Source: Bernardetia sp042180575
GTDB lineage: Bacteria > Bacteroidota > Bacteroidia > Cytophagales > Bernardetiaceae
Direction: 5' to 3'
Length of the DNA stretch: 64,000 nt
NCBI RefSeq assembly: GCF_042180575.1
Contig: NZ_CP170094.1
Span: forward strand, 2,356,001 to 2,420,000
Shown here: positions 52,253 through 61,327 of the stretch, one piece after another
How the letters are laid out: every line of letters begins with the position of its first letter
Position numbering within the stretch: position 1 is the first letter of the stretch
Program-made: the position numbers and the translations under genes
The notes under the pieces: model-generated
Databases searched by the model: none
What the model was told of the DNA's origin: nothing
Seen by the model: only the letters and a program-made list of their open reading frames with translations

Positions 52253-52295
52253 AAAAACCTAAGAACTCTATTTATAGAAATTCTTAGGTTTTTTG
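52253..52295 (+). terminator. intrinsic terminator after rplL
   Basis: AAAACCTAAGAA (about 52254-52265) pairs with TTCTTAGGTTTT (52281-52292), followed by more T. It ends the ribosomal operon where rpoB would normally start. Confidence 0.85.
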
Positions 52296-52311
52296 CTTTA
52301 TATTGTAAATT

Positions 52312-52950
52312 ATGAAAAAACTTAAACTATTTCTTCTAATCTCTCTAGGAGTTCTGCTCACTTGTAGCCTATTTATATTCTTCTTAGACAAACCTTTGAC
52401 AATTTTTCTTCATTCTTTTAAAGGAAGTGTAATCATTAACACATTTGAAATTATTGGGAGAGGTTTTGAAATAAATGCTATTCCAGTTTACATGTCTTTG
52501 TTTATTATATCTATAATTTTATTTCGTAAGAAATACATTTTTAATTTCTCCTTCTTACTCATATCTGATATGGTTTGTCAGATTTTGACATCTTTATTAA
52601 AACGTTTTTTTGGTAGAAGTCCTCCATTTTCTATCATAGATAAAGATATTTACACTTTTTTTGGAGATTGTCAATATTGTGAGAGTTTTCCGTCTGGTCA
52701 TACAAGTAGTGCATTTTGTATGGCTCTTTCAATAGGTTTGTTATATCCTTCTTTGTGTCCGATTTTGTTGTTTTATGCGTGTGCTGTGGCTATTGCTAGA
52801 GTAGCTACTACACTTCATTATTTTTCTGATATTGTTTTTGGAGCTTATCTTGCCTTTCTTGTGGTTTATTCTATTTATTTTGTATTTAATTTTACGACTA
52901 AACAGTTTGAAAAATTAATTGCCCATATAAATATTCTTTGGAGAGGATAA
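52312..52950 (+). CDS. PAP2-family membrane phosphatase
   Basis: 212 residues with about five transmembrane segments. The three phosphatase motifs are complete: K97-x-x-x-x-R102-SPP, FPSGH at 126-130 and R163-x-x-x-x-x-H169-x-x-x-D173. Family members remove phosphate from lipid phosphates such as undecaprenyl pyrophosphate or phosphatidic acid. Six other membrane-proximal genes are not present, so the lipid target is open. It begins 17 bases past the rplL terminator. Confidence 0.88.
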   Translation: MKKLKLFLLISLGVLLTCSLFIFFLDKPLTIFLHSFKGSVIINTFEIIGRGFEINAIPVYMSLFIISIILFRKKYIFNFSFLLISDMVCQILTSLLKRFFGRSPPFSIIDKDIYTFFGDCQYCESFPSGHTSSAFCMALSIGLLYPSLCPILLFYACAVAIARVATTLHYFSDIVFGAYLAFLVVYSIYFVFNFTTKQFEKLIAHINILWRG

Positions 52951-52983
52951 ATAACCTTTTTTTACCTACTCAAAACTGAACAA

Positions 52984-53060
52984 CTATTCAATTTTTAGAG
53001 GAGTTTTTGATTTTATCCAACCTGCTACTTTAGATATTTCTTTTCTATCATTAGATTTAT
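52984..53060 (-). pseudogene. remnant of a duplicated gene tail
   Basis: Read on the minus strand, this piece ends with AGWIKSKTPLKIE and stop, the same as the C-terminus of the intact 323-residue gene at 53175-54146 (AGWIKSKTPLKIESE). The matching DNA is about 37 bases with two differences. Beyond that the sequence no longer matches. It appears to be the end of a lost paralogue. A GCGAGTGATTT repeat lies between the two. Confidence 0.65.
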
Positions 53061-53112
53061 TACGGCTTTTGTAGTGGGTCTGACTGCATTTTTTGTATAA
53101 TTTGAAATGTTG

Positions 53113-53155
53113 TAACTGATTGGCGAGTGATTTATATGATTTTTATGATAAATGC
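53113..53155 (+). repeat. dispersed repeat copy (GCGAGTGATTT family)
   Basis: AACTGATTGGCGAGTGATTT followed by ATATGATTTTTATGATAAA. The first part matches 6198-6224 (AACTGATTAGCGAGTGATTT, ATATAAT) almost exactly. It sits between a gene remnant and the intact paralogue. Confidence 0.65.
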
Positions 53156-53174
53156 GAATGACTTTTTTTGATAA

Positions 53175-54146
53175 TTATTCAGATTCAATTTTTAAAGGAG
53201 TTTTTGATTTTATCCAGCCTGCTAGATGAATTTCATCTTTTTCAAAAGCAATCCAAGTATCTGACATTCTTCTTTCAATAGATTTAGGATTAAAAACAAC
53301 AAAGTACCAATATATATTTTCTTCTTTTTTATAAAAAAACACTTCTCCTTTTTGATTTGGTTTTATACATGCGTAAGCTCCTTTTTCCAACTCATTTAAT
53401 TTTTTTTGTCTAGGAGAAGCATCTCTATAGCTTATAACCCTCAAGGCTGTATCTAAATTTGAATATGTAAAAAGAGAAAGACTATCAGTTGTTTGTATAA
53501 AACCTTTTCTTTCTGTTTTTTTAGGGATTTCCATTCTATCCAAATAACACATTTGACTTTTTCTTATAAATTCTTCATTTTCATAGTCATAAACTTCTTC
53601 ACACAAAAAATCATTCGCACAACAACCATATTGCATTACTTTTACACTTAATTTTCCTTTTCTAAAATGAATTTCTGTCATTTCTCCCCACCACGATTTC
53701 ATTACTTTAAACTCTCCTTCTTCATTTCTCTGCCAAATCGTAGTAAGCATTTCTGATGTAGAACCATAAGCAAATGGTTGAATAATATATTCAATTTCTT
53801 TACTTTTTTCTGCTTTGATAAAAATCCAATTTTTGACTTCAGAAGTCTGATATTTAGAATAACCTCCAAATGTTCCGTCTTCTAAAGTATCAGTTATTAT
53901 AAGTTTGTAAGTATAACAAGCATTAATTACTGTTTTATTTATATTTGCGTGAAAGTCTTCAGACACCCAAACTTTTTCACATTTTTTATTAAGAATTTTT
54001 ATTCTTTCTTTTAAAGATAGTGTAACTGTATCAGCATTTATTTTTGGAGATTGTAACCCTCTATGAGATTTTGGAAATTGCCCAAACCCCTCAAACCCAA
54101 TTCCCCAAAAGAGAACAGAAAACAGAACCAAAACTTTGATTTTCAT
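53175..54146 (-). CDS. secreted protein of unknown function (323 aa)
   Basis: The signal peptide (hydrophobic core, cleavage near FEGFGQ, about residue 23) shows export. The mature part is mixed, with several Cys (MQYGCCANDFLCEEVYDY) and a Lys-rich C-terminus (AGWIKSKTPLKIESE). No family is recognised. It lies 17 bases downstream of the OmpA-family gene on the same strand and is probably co-transcribed with it. A tail remnant of a paralogue lies just beyond its end. Confidence 0.72.
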   Translation of the reverse strand: MKIKVLVLFSVLFWGIGFEGFGQFPKSHRGLQSPKINADTVTLSLKERIKILNKKCEKVWVSEDFHANINKTVINACYTYKLIITDTLEDGTFGGYSKYQTSEVKNWIFIKAEKSKEIEYIIQPFAYGSTSEMLTTIWQRNEEGEFKVMKSWWGEMTEIHFRKGKLSVKVMQYGCCANDFLCEEVYDYENEEFIRKSQMCYLDRMEIPKKTERKGFIQTTDSLSLFTYSNLDTALRVISYRDASPRQKKLNELEKGAYACIKPNQKGEVFFYKKEENIYWYFVVFNPKSIERRMSDTWIAFEKDEIHLAGWIKSKTPLKIESE

Positions 54147-54163
54147 AGCTATTTTTAATTATT

Positions 54164-55801
54164 TTATTGAATAGAAATTTCCACACGTCTGTTTTTGCTA
54201 CGTCCGTTCTCTGTAGCGTTGGTTTGTGTAGGATTTTTTTCGCCTTTTGGAGTAATTTTGATTTTAGATTTGTCAATTCCTTTACTTTCTAAGAAATTTT
54301 GAACAGATAAAAGTCGTTTTTGAGATAAAATTTCATTGTAATTATCACTTCCCTTTGAGTCGGTATGACCTGTAAGAATTATTTTTTTGTTAGAATCTGA
54401 ATTATCTTGATTGAATAATTTAATAAGATTTTCTAAAACTTGAATAGAATTTTGGTCTAATTTGTTTGAATCAAAATCGAAATAAACATTTTCTATATCT
54501 GTAATTTTGCTTGTTTCTGTTTCTTCTTTACAATCATTTATTTGCGTTTTACCTAATTCTAGTTTTGTATATTTTTTTACCTGTGGAATTTCTATTTTTT
54601 TAGTTTCATAATAGGGTTCTTGGTCAAATCCTTTTTCAGTTTCGATGATTTGTTTGTATGACTTTTTAGTTTTTGGAGGATTAGAAACTAGCAAAACATA
54701 TTCGCCTTTATTTCTTGCATTGGTAAAACTAACACTAATTTCTTTGTCATTTTCATCGTACAAACTCACTTTTGCATCAATCGGATTTCCATCACAGCCA
54801 ACAATATTTCCTTCCAAAAGCAACGTAGGCGAAGGTTTTAGCTTGGGCGAAGCATTGATTAAATCAGCATAAAAAATATCGCCTTCTCTCACAAAATAGG
54901 CAGCCTCCCCAGAAGCCGTCAAAACAAAACCATAATCATCTTTATTGGTATTGAAGGGCGCACCAATATTAAAAATCTCAATCGCATTGCCATTTTCATC
55001 AAGCAAAGCCTTAAAAATATCAAGTCCTCCAAAACCACCATAACCATCAGAAGCAAAATAAACCGTTTTATTATCAGCAGCCAAAAATACCGAACGTTCA
55101 TTTTTTGGCGTAGAAATAGGCATTTCTGTACAAACTGACCATTTTCCAGTAGAATCTTTTTTACTCCAATACAAATCCATATCTCCATTATAATCAGCAC
55201 CAGCAGCCACAATAAACGTAGAAAAATCAGAAGAAACACTCATTCCATCTGTCGCATAGCCTCCATATTTTGAAAATCCTTTTCTAAAAAAAATATTTAT
55301 TCCTTGTCCTAATCCTCTCATGTTTGTCCAAGAATTGCCTTTTGCTTTAGCTTTATAGTAAGGACCTCCTTCTGCTATCCAGTTTCTTCGCCACGATTGA
55401 AAAACTACTTGTTGTCCATCTTGACTAACAAAAGGCTCGTCTTCTCCTGAAGAACTATTGATACCTTTTAGGTTTTGTGCTGCTGTCCAATTTCCAGTTG
55501 AATCTTTTTTAGAAAAATAAATATCTCCATCAAAACGTGGTTTGTCCTTGTACATTCCAGACCGTATAGACCAACTTTGTCCACCTCTGATACTCATAAA
55601 AAACAAATATTTTCCGTCTGGTGTAACCGATAAATTTGTTTCTCTACTCTCCGAATTTAAAACATCAATAGATTCGATATGCACAGAATCTGGATGCTGC
55701 AAAATAGGTGGGAGTTTGGAATCTTGAGCGAAAATAGAACTAACTTTGAAAATCAAAATTATTGATAATACAGGCAAAAAATAGAATTTATTGATTTTCA
55801 T
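54164..55801 (-). CDS. OmpA-family protein with propeller-like N-terminal domain
   Basis: 545 residues. A signal peptide cleaved after IFAQ, with no lipobox. The N-terminal half (about 50-330) has WD40-like/PD40 repeats, such as NLSVTPDGKYLFFMS, EPFVSQDGQQVVFQS and SVFLAADNKTVYFAS. A short carboxypeptidase-regulatory-like domain follows (about 340-400: LEGNIVGCDGNPIDAKVSL). The C-terminal OmpA domain (about 435-545) has the peptidoglycan-binding core VYFDFDSNKL .. LTGHTDSKGSDNYNE .. NRRVEI. It resembles PorE of the type IX system but lacks its TPR part and lipobox. Confidence 0.87.
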   Translation of the reverse strand: MKINKFYFLPVLSIILIFKVSSIFAQDSKLPPILQHPDSVHIESIDVLNSESRETNLSVTPDGKYLFFMSIRGGQSWSIRSGMYKDKPRFDGDIYFSKKDSTGNWTAAQNLKGINSSSGEDEPFVSQDGQQVVFQSWRRNWIAEGGPYYKAKAKGNSWTNMRGLGQGINIFFRKGFSKYGGYATDGMSVSSDFSTFIVAAGADYNGDMDLYWSKKDSTGKWSVCTEMPISTPKNERSVFLAADNKTVYFASDGYGGFGGLDIFKALLDENGNAIEIFNIGAPFNTNKDDYGFVLTASGEAAYFVREGDIFYADLINASPKLKPSPTLLLEGNIVGCDGNPIDAKVSLYDENDKEISVSFTNARNKGEYVLLVSNPPKTKKSYKQIIETEKGFDQEPYYETKKIEIPQVKKYTKLELGKTQINDCKEETETSKITDIENVYFDFDSNKLDQNSIQVLENLIKLFNQDNSDSNKKIILTGHTDSKGSDNYNEILSQKRLLSVQNFLESKGIDKSKIKITPKGEKNPTQTNATENGRSKNRRVEISIQ

Positions 55802-55867
55802 ATTCGAATCGGATTGAAATAGTTTTTGTTAAAGGAACGGAAACAAGATAGTAATATTTCATAATTA

Positions 55868-55956
55868 GTAGGTCAAAAGGCTTGCCTTTGACTGTATTCT
55901 TATTTTTCTGAATAAAAAATCATTATCTTAACTGTCAAAGGCAAGCCTTTGCCCTA
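55868..55956. repeat. element-like inverted repeat (about 27-bp arms)
   Basis: The left arm 55868-55895 (GTAGGTCAAAAGGCTTGCCT..) and right arm 55931-55956 (ACTGTCAAAGGCAAGCCTTT..) are near-perfect inverse copies (two or three differences) around 35 AT-rich bases. It lies between two divergent genes and resembles a small transposon-derived repeat or a stable hairpin. Confidence 0.7.
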
Positions 55957-55999
55957 CAAAATACATTGTATTTTATCAAATCAATCAAAAAACAAAAAA

Positions 56000-56803
56000 A
56001 TGCCAATTTATACCGACCAATTAAACAGAAAAATAGACGTAAAAGAGTTTCCAAAACGAATTATTTCTCTTGTTCCTTCTCAAACAGAACTACTTTTTGA
56101 TTTGGGAGTAGGACAAAATGTAGTCGGAGTTACGAAATACTGTATTCATCCAAAAGAAAAAATCAAGAAAATAACGAAAGTAGGAGGAACAAAAGATTTT
56201 GATATTAATAAAATCATTGAATTGAATCCTGATTTGATTATTGCCAATAAAGAAGAAAATTATAAAGAAGGAATTGAAGAGTTAGAAAGTAAATTTTCCG
56301 TTTGGATAAGTGATATAACTGATTTGAGTTCTTCTTTAGAAATGATTTTGGAAGTAGGAAAATTAGTACAAAAACAAAAAGAAGCTAAAAGTTTCGTTTA
56401 CAAATTGAATCAAGATTTTCAAGAACTAAAAACTCTAACTACTGAAAATCACAAAACGCTTTATTTTATTTGGAAAAACCCTTTTATGGTAGCAGGAAAA
56501 GATACTTTTATTGATGATATTTTGCAAAGAACTAATTTAGAAAATAGTACTGATGAAAAACGTTATCCTATTATTGATGCAGAAAAAATCAAAAAATTGA
56601 ACCCTCAAATCATTTTACTTTCTTCCGAACCTTATCCATTTAAAGAAAAACATATTCAAGAATTTGCTAGACTATTGCCAAATGCCTACATTAGAGTAGT
56701 CGATGGCGAGTTGTTTTCGTGGTATGGAAGTAGATTAAAATATACTACTGATTACTTAAAAGAACTACAAAAAGATATCAAATTGCACTTTAACAAGATT
56801 TAA
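56000..56803 (+). CDS. BtuF/TroA-like substrate-binding protein without signal peptide
   Basis: 267 residues from the ATG at 56000. The frame extends to 55949, but that extension lies within the inverted repeat and is not conserved in type. The helical-backbone metal-receptor fold has the opening RIISLVPSQTELLFDLGVG, the VGVTKYCIHP block, GGTKDFDINKIIELNPDLII and the later FVYKLNQDF segment. Relatives bind cobalamin, heme or siderophores for ABC import, but this protein has no signal peptide or lipobox, so it should be cytoplasmic. No permease or ATPase gene is adjacent. Confidence 0.82.
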   Translation: MPIYTDQLNRKIDVKEFPKRIISLVPSQTELLFDLGVGQNVVGVTKYCIHPKEKIKKITKVGGTKDFDINKIIELNPDLIIANKEENYKEGIEELESKFSVWISDITDLSSSLEMILEVGKLVQKQKEAKSFVYKLNQDFQELKTLTTENHKTLYFIWKNPFMVAGKDTFIDDILQRTNLENSTDEKRYPIIDAEKIKKLNPQIILLSSEPYPFKEKHIQEFARLLPNAYIRVVDGELFSWYGSRLKYTTDYLKELQKDIKLHFNKI

Positions 56804-56984
56804 TTAAACTAAAAAACTCATTTTTCGACTTTTTTCATTCAATAGCCAATAATTGGCGTGGTTTGTGTTTTTTATGAAGCACATTGTTGTGAGAAACAAT
56901 CAAAGAAACTTTATTCTACTTACTTTACTTTATTAAATCACTCTATTAATTTTTACGATTCTTATCCCAAACCTTATTTATAAA

Positions 56985-57587
56985 ATGATAAACATGACAA
57001 AAACAATTCAAAAAATTGCCCTTGCTTCTCTCTTTATTTTTTTTGTTAGCAGTAGTTATGCAACAACTTCATTTAGTGAATATTATAATTCTATTTTTGC
57101 TGATTTGAGTGCTAAAAGTGAAATAAATGAAGTAAAAGACAACCCTCGTGGTTATTTAGTTCGCAAAGGTGTAAAATACAAGTGGGAACTAGAACAATCT
57201 GCAAGACCAGGACAATATACCTATTTTGTTCATAGAGAAAGAGGTGGTAAATCAAATCTTGTTTATAATACAACTATGGTAGCCATAGACAAACGCAGTT
57301 CAACAGGAGAATATATTATTAAAATATTTTACTCTGTAAATAAAGGTTATAAATGGGATATGGACAGAAATACAATGCTTAGAATCACATATAAAAAAGA
57401 TGGTTCGGTAGATTATCAAGCAACAGGACAAATGTCTAAATTTGAAGATAATGGACACGGACTTTCAGCAGCACAATTCAAACAAAAAACAGCTTTAAAT
57501 CCAAACTTTACAGATACATTTGTACGTCATGCAGCAGCTTCTATTTCGTATGCGATTTATAAGTATCCAAAAATGATGAAATTATAA
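56985..57587 (+). CDS. secreted protein of unknown function (200 aa)
   Basis: A signal peptide (hydrophobic stretch, cleavage after SSYA near 27) and a beta-rich mature part. No motif is recognised. ATG at 56994 would give nearly the same signal peptide. It is the single gene of its transcript, ending at a strong terminator. Confidence 0.68.
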   Translation: MINMTKTIQKIALASLFIFFVSSSYATTSFSEYYNSIFADLSAKSEINEVKDNPRGYLVRKGVKYKWELEQSARPGQYTYFVHRERGGKSNLVYNTTMVAIDKRSSTGEYIIKIFYSVNKGYKWDMDRNTMLRITYKKDGSVDYQATGQMSKFEDNGHGLSAAQFKQKTALNPNFTDTFVRHAAASISYAIYKYPKMMKL

Positions 57588-57620
57588 GCAAAGAAATACC
57601 GTTTCACTTATCTTACGCAA

Positions 57621-57658
57621 AAAGCGACTTCTCTATCTAAAGAAGTCGCTTTTTTTAT
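57621..57658 (+). terminator. intrinsic terminator after the 200-aa secreted protein
   Basis: AAAGCGACTTCT (57621-57632) pairs perfectly with AGAAGTCGCTTT (57641-57652), followed by a T-run. Confidence 0.92.
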
Positions 57659-57767
57659 GCTTTTTCAAGTTAATATTAATGGCTACTCGTTTTTCTATTT
57701 TGAATTTAAGAGATTTAATTCTTATCTTTTGAGAAAGTATTTACACAAAACATTTAAAATAAACGTC

Positions 57768-58643
57768 ATGAAATTAGCCATCTTGTCGGCAAACAAAAAT
57801 CTTTATTCTACTCAGAGAATTATTGAAGCAGGAGAAAAAAAAGGACACGAAATGATCGTTGTAGATCATACAAAATGTGATTTGGTAATCCAAAAAAAGA
57901 AACCAAGTGTCATTTATAAAGGGGAAGAATTATCAGATATTGAAGGTGTAATTCCACGTATTGGGGCTTCCGTAACTTTTTTTGGAACAGCCGTAGTGCG
58001 TCAGTTTGAAATGATGAAAATTTTTACGGCTACCGAATCACAGGCGTTAGTTCGTTCTAGAGACAAGCTAAGAAGTCTTCAAATTTTGGCTCGTGCAGGT
58101 CTTGATTTACCAAAAACAGTGTTTAGTAATTATTCAAGAGATGTTACAAGTGTGGTCGATAAAGCAGGTGGTGCACCTTTGGTTATCAAACTTTTGGAAG
58201 GAACACAAGGATTAGGAGTAGTTTTGGCAGACAATCGAAATACAGCCGAATCTATGCTAGAAGCATTTAATGGCTTAAAAGCTCGTGTTATTGTACAAGA
58301 ATTTATCAAAGAAGCAGGAGGAGCAGACATTCGTGTCTTTATTGTAGATGGTGTAGTAGTAGGTGCAATGAAACGACAAGGAAAAGAAGGAGAGTTTCGT
58401 TCAAACCTTCATAGAGGAGGTAGTGCAAATATTATTGAACTGACCGACCAAGAAGAAAATGCTGCTCTAAAAGCTGCCAAAGTATTAGGTTTGGGAGTAG
58501 CTGGTGTAGATATGTTACAGTCTTCAAGAGGACCACTTATTTTGGAAGTAAACTCTTCTCCTGGATTAGAAGGCATTGAAAAAGCAACAGGAAAAGATAT
58601 TGCGACAGATATTATAAAATACATGGAACGAAATGTAGAATAA
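57768..58643 (+). CDS. rimK: RimK-type ATP-grasp ligase
   Basis: 291 residues from the ATG at 57768; an upstream in-frame ATG at 57657 overlaps the terminator tail and is rejected. ATP-grasp blocks: PLVIKLLEGTQGLGV (near 135-150), VQEFIKEAGGADIRVFIVDG and the metal-site LEVNSSPGLEGIE. The N-terminal part (MKLAILSANKNLYSTQRI) matches RimK. Known role: addition of glutamate to ribosomal protein S6 or related targets. RimK and close relatives act on different peptides, so the exact acceptor is not certain. Confidence 0.88.
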   Translation: MKLAILSANKNLYSTQRIIEAGEKKGHEMIVVDHTKCDLVIQKKKPSVIYKGEELSDIEGVIPRIGASVTFFGTAVVRQFEMMKIFTATESQALVRSRDKLRSLQILARAGLDLPKTVFSNYSRDVTSVVDKAGGAPLVIKLLEGTQGLGVVLADNRNTAESMLEAFNGLKARVIVQEFIKEAGGADIRVFIVDGVVVGAMKRQGKEGEFRSNLHRGGSANIIELTDQEENAALKAAKVLGLGVAGVDMLQSSRGPLILEVNSSPGLEGIEKATGKDIATDIIKYMERNVE

Positions 58644-58765
58644 CATAAGTTCTTACTTTCAAAAAATTAGAATCACAATTATTATTTTTAGAATAGTAAT
58701 TGTGTTTTTTTGATTCTATTGAGAAGGACTTGGAGTGGTTTGAGGAGAAGAAAAAGTGAGTAATT

Positions 58766-61327
58766 CTAAACAAAATCCACATCAACCACAACATATATTT
58801 TCTTGAATGATTTATCTGTGTAAAGTTCATCAATTTGAAATTGAATAAACTCTTTTGTTTTTCTTAAATCAAATTGATTACGTTCTAATTTTATTAAAAT
58901 GGCTTGTTGGAATTTATTTCTGATGCGTTCAATAATTGGAGCTTCAGGTCCTAAAACACGCTGAGGACTAAGTTTTGATTGAAGTTTTTTGGATAAAATA
59001 AAAGCTGCTTTTTGTGCCATTTCTCGCTCTTCATGTCTAACCATAATTTTTATTAGTCGTGCAAAAGGAGGATAATTATATTGTTCTCTTTCCATAATTT
59101 CTTGATTATAGAAAGTTTGATAATCATGAAGAGAAATAATAGAAAACAGTGGATGCGATGGCGCATTGGTCTGAATAACTACTTTTCCGTTTCCACTTCT
59201 ACGCCCAGCACGTCCACTGACTTGCATAATAAGTTGCATAAAACGCTCAGAAGAACGAAAATCTGGAAAAAATAGAATTCTATCAGCATCAAAAACACCT
59301 ACTAGATTTACCTTTTCAAAATCTAATCCTTTGGTTATCATCTGTGTTCCTACCAAAATATCAACTTCATGCTTTTCAAAGGCATCAATAATTTTTTCGT
59401 AGCCTGTTCGGGTTCGGGTTGTATCTTTATCCATTCTTGCAATCCTACTTTCGGGTAGCATAACTTGCAAATCTTCTTCTATTTTTTGCGTTCCAAAACC
59501 TATCGGATATATTTTTGTAGAATCACACACTAAACACGTTTTAGGAATTTTGGTATGAAACCCACAATAATGGCAACGCAACTCATGTATTTTTTGATGA
59601 TAGGTAAGACTGACAGAGCAGTTTTGACACTCTGGAATCCACTCACACACTTCACAACTCAAATAGGGAGCATATCCACGACGATTTTGAAAAAGCAAAA
59701 CTTGTTCATGATTTTCTAAAGCAGTTTTCATTTGTTCAAAAAGCTCTATTGTAAATTGTTCTTTGAGTTCTTTTCGTTTTTTGGATTCTCTCAAATCTAC
59801 CAACTGAATTTCGGGCAAAGTAGCCTCTCCAAAACGCTGCAAAACTTCTACTAAACCATACTGTTTTTGCTTGGCTAAAAAATAACTTTCCACCGACGGA
59901 GTAGCCGAACCCAAAACAACTTTTGCTTGATGTTTATGAGCTAAAATAAGTGCAGTATCACGAGCATGATAACGTGGCGCAGGGTCGTATTGCTTATAGG
60001 AAGGGTCGTGTTCTTCATCAACGATTATCAAACCCAAATGCTCAAAAGGCAAGAAAACAGACGAACGAACACCAATTACAAAATTAATATCGCCATTCAA
60101 AACACCTTTCCAAACCTCTACACGCTCATTATCCGAAAAACGAGAATGATAAACACCAACAGCATTTCCAAAAATTCGCTTCAAACGAACTACAATCTGA
60201 CTGGTAAGCGCAATTTCAGGCAAAAGCATCAAAACTTGACTTCCACTTTGCAACACTTGTTCTATCAAACTGACATACATTTCTGTTTTTCCACTTCCTG
60301 TTACCCCATGTAAAAGAACCGTAGATTTGTCTTGGAAATGCTCAAAGATTTGATTTACTGCATTTTGTTGGGTAGAAGTCAGATTAATTACTGATTCTGT
60401 TTGTGTCCATTCTTCAAACTCAAAACGAGAAAGTGTCTTTTCAAACTCTTCAAAAATTCCATTTTTTATTAATGTCTTCAACGAACTTGCTGATAGATTT
60501 TCTCCTAATAACTCCTTTTTCGAAATGCTTTTTGGATAATCTTTTATTGGGTTTTTGGATAGATAAGTCAGCAAAATTTCTTCCTGTTTTGTACTTCGTG
60601 TTGTCTTTGTGAAGGCTTCAGCCACTCCTTCTTGACTTGCGTATTCTTTAGCAATTCGGATTTGCTTTTCTTTTAATGGACTATATTTTTCCTTTAATTC
60701 TTCAAAAATTATTATGATTCGCTTTTGAGTTAGCTTTTTAATTACTTGATAAACATCTTGTAAATCTAACTTTTCGCCTGCTTGCTCGTAGGTCAATGAA
60801 TTTTCTAATTCTAGTAGATTTATTAAACGAACCTCATCTTTTGACAAATCGTGTTCTTTTATGATTTGCAGTTTTTCTTCACTCTCATCTATTTCTTTGA
60901 CCAATTTATTTTTCCAATCAGGGTGTAATTGCAATCTACTTGTACTACTCAACTTCAATCCAGAAGGCAAAGCTGCATTCATTACCTCACCAATCGAACA
61001 CATATAATAAGAGGCAATCCAAGTCCAAAACCAAATTTGAGTTGGTGTAATGAGTGGTGTTTCATCCAAAAGCTCTAAAATATATTTTGCTGAATATCCT
61101 TTTGGAGCTTGTTCTGTAACTGACTTTACCACACCTGTAAGTACTCGTTTTTTTCCAAAAGGAACAACAACACGAACACCCATTTGAATAAAATCATTTA
61201 ATTCATAAGGAATACGATAAGTAAAAGTTGTTTTTAAAGGAACAGGAATAATAACCTCTGCAAAAAGTGTTTTTCTTTCTGTAGAAATGGTATTTGAAGT
61301 ATCAGAAAAAGATTGAAAAAGTGACAA
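58766..61327 (-). CDS. priA: primosomal protein N' (PriA helicase)
   Basis: 853 residues. An N-terminal DNA-binding domain (about 20-115) is followed by the helicase core: GVTGSGKTEMY (Walker A, near 340), VDEEHDPSYKQ, and the C-terminal lobe with DMITKGLDFEKV-type sequence and QVSGRAGR. The zinc region has the Cys pairs CEVCEWIPEC .. C .. RCHYCG .. CLVC near 560-610. It reloads the replication machinery at stalled forks. It is slightly longer than most homologues because of the charged segment near 165-260. Confidence 0.95.
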   Translation of the reverse strand: MSLFQSFSDTSNTISTERKTLFAEVIIPVPLKTTFTYRIPYELNDFIQMGVRVVVPFGKKRVLTGVVKSVTEQAPKGYSAKYILELLDETPLITPTQIWFWTWIASYYMCSIGEVMNAALPSGLKLSSTSRLQLHPDWKNKLVKEIDESEEKLQIIKEHDLSKDEVRLINLLELENSLTYEQAGEKLDLQDVYQVIKKLTQKRIIIIFEELKEKYSPLKEKQIRIAKEYASQEGVAEAFTKTTRSTKQEEILLTYLSKNPIKDYPKSISKKELLGENLSASSLKTLIKNGIFEEFEKTLSRFEFEEWTQTESVINLTSTQQNAVNQIFEHFQDKSTVLLHGVTGSGKTEMYVSLIEQVLQSGSQVLMLLPEIALTSQIVVRLKRIFGNAVGVYHSRFSDNERVEVWKGVLNGDINFVIGVRSSVFLPFEHLGLIIVDEEHDPSYKQYDPAPRYHARDTALILAHKHQAKVVLGSATPSVESYFLAKQKQYGLVEVLQRFGEATLPEIQLVDLRESKKRKELKEQFTIELFEQMKTALENHEQVLLFQNRRGYAPYLSCEVCEWIPECQNCSVSLTYHQKIHELRCHYCGFHTKIPKTCLVCDSTKIYPIGFGTQKIEEDLQVMLPESRIARMDKDTTRTRTGYEKIIDAFEKHEVDILVGTQMITKGLDFEKVNLVGVFDADRILFFPDFRSSERFMQLIMQVSGRAGRRSGNGKVVIQTNAPSHPLFSIISLHDYQTFYNQEIMEREQYNYPPFARLIKIMVRHEEREMAQKAAFILSKKLQSKLSPQRVLGPEAPIIERIRNKFQQAILIKLERNQFDLRKTKEFIQFQIDELYTDKSFKKIYVVVDVDFV

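Noticed and set aside
54164..55801. PorE of the type IX system
   Set aside because: The OmpA and propeller parts fit, but the TPR region and lipobox of PorE are missing, so only a general OmpA-family call is supported.
55949..55999. Upstream extension of the BtuF-like gene
   Set aside because: The extra 17 codons lie partly in the inverted repeat and do not form a signal peptide.
57657..57767. Upstream extension of the RimK-type gene
   Set aside because: It begins inside the tail of the preceding terminator, and conserved sequence starts at 57768.
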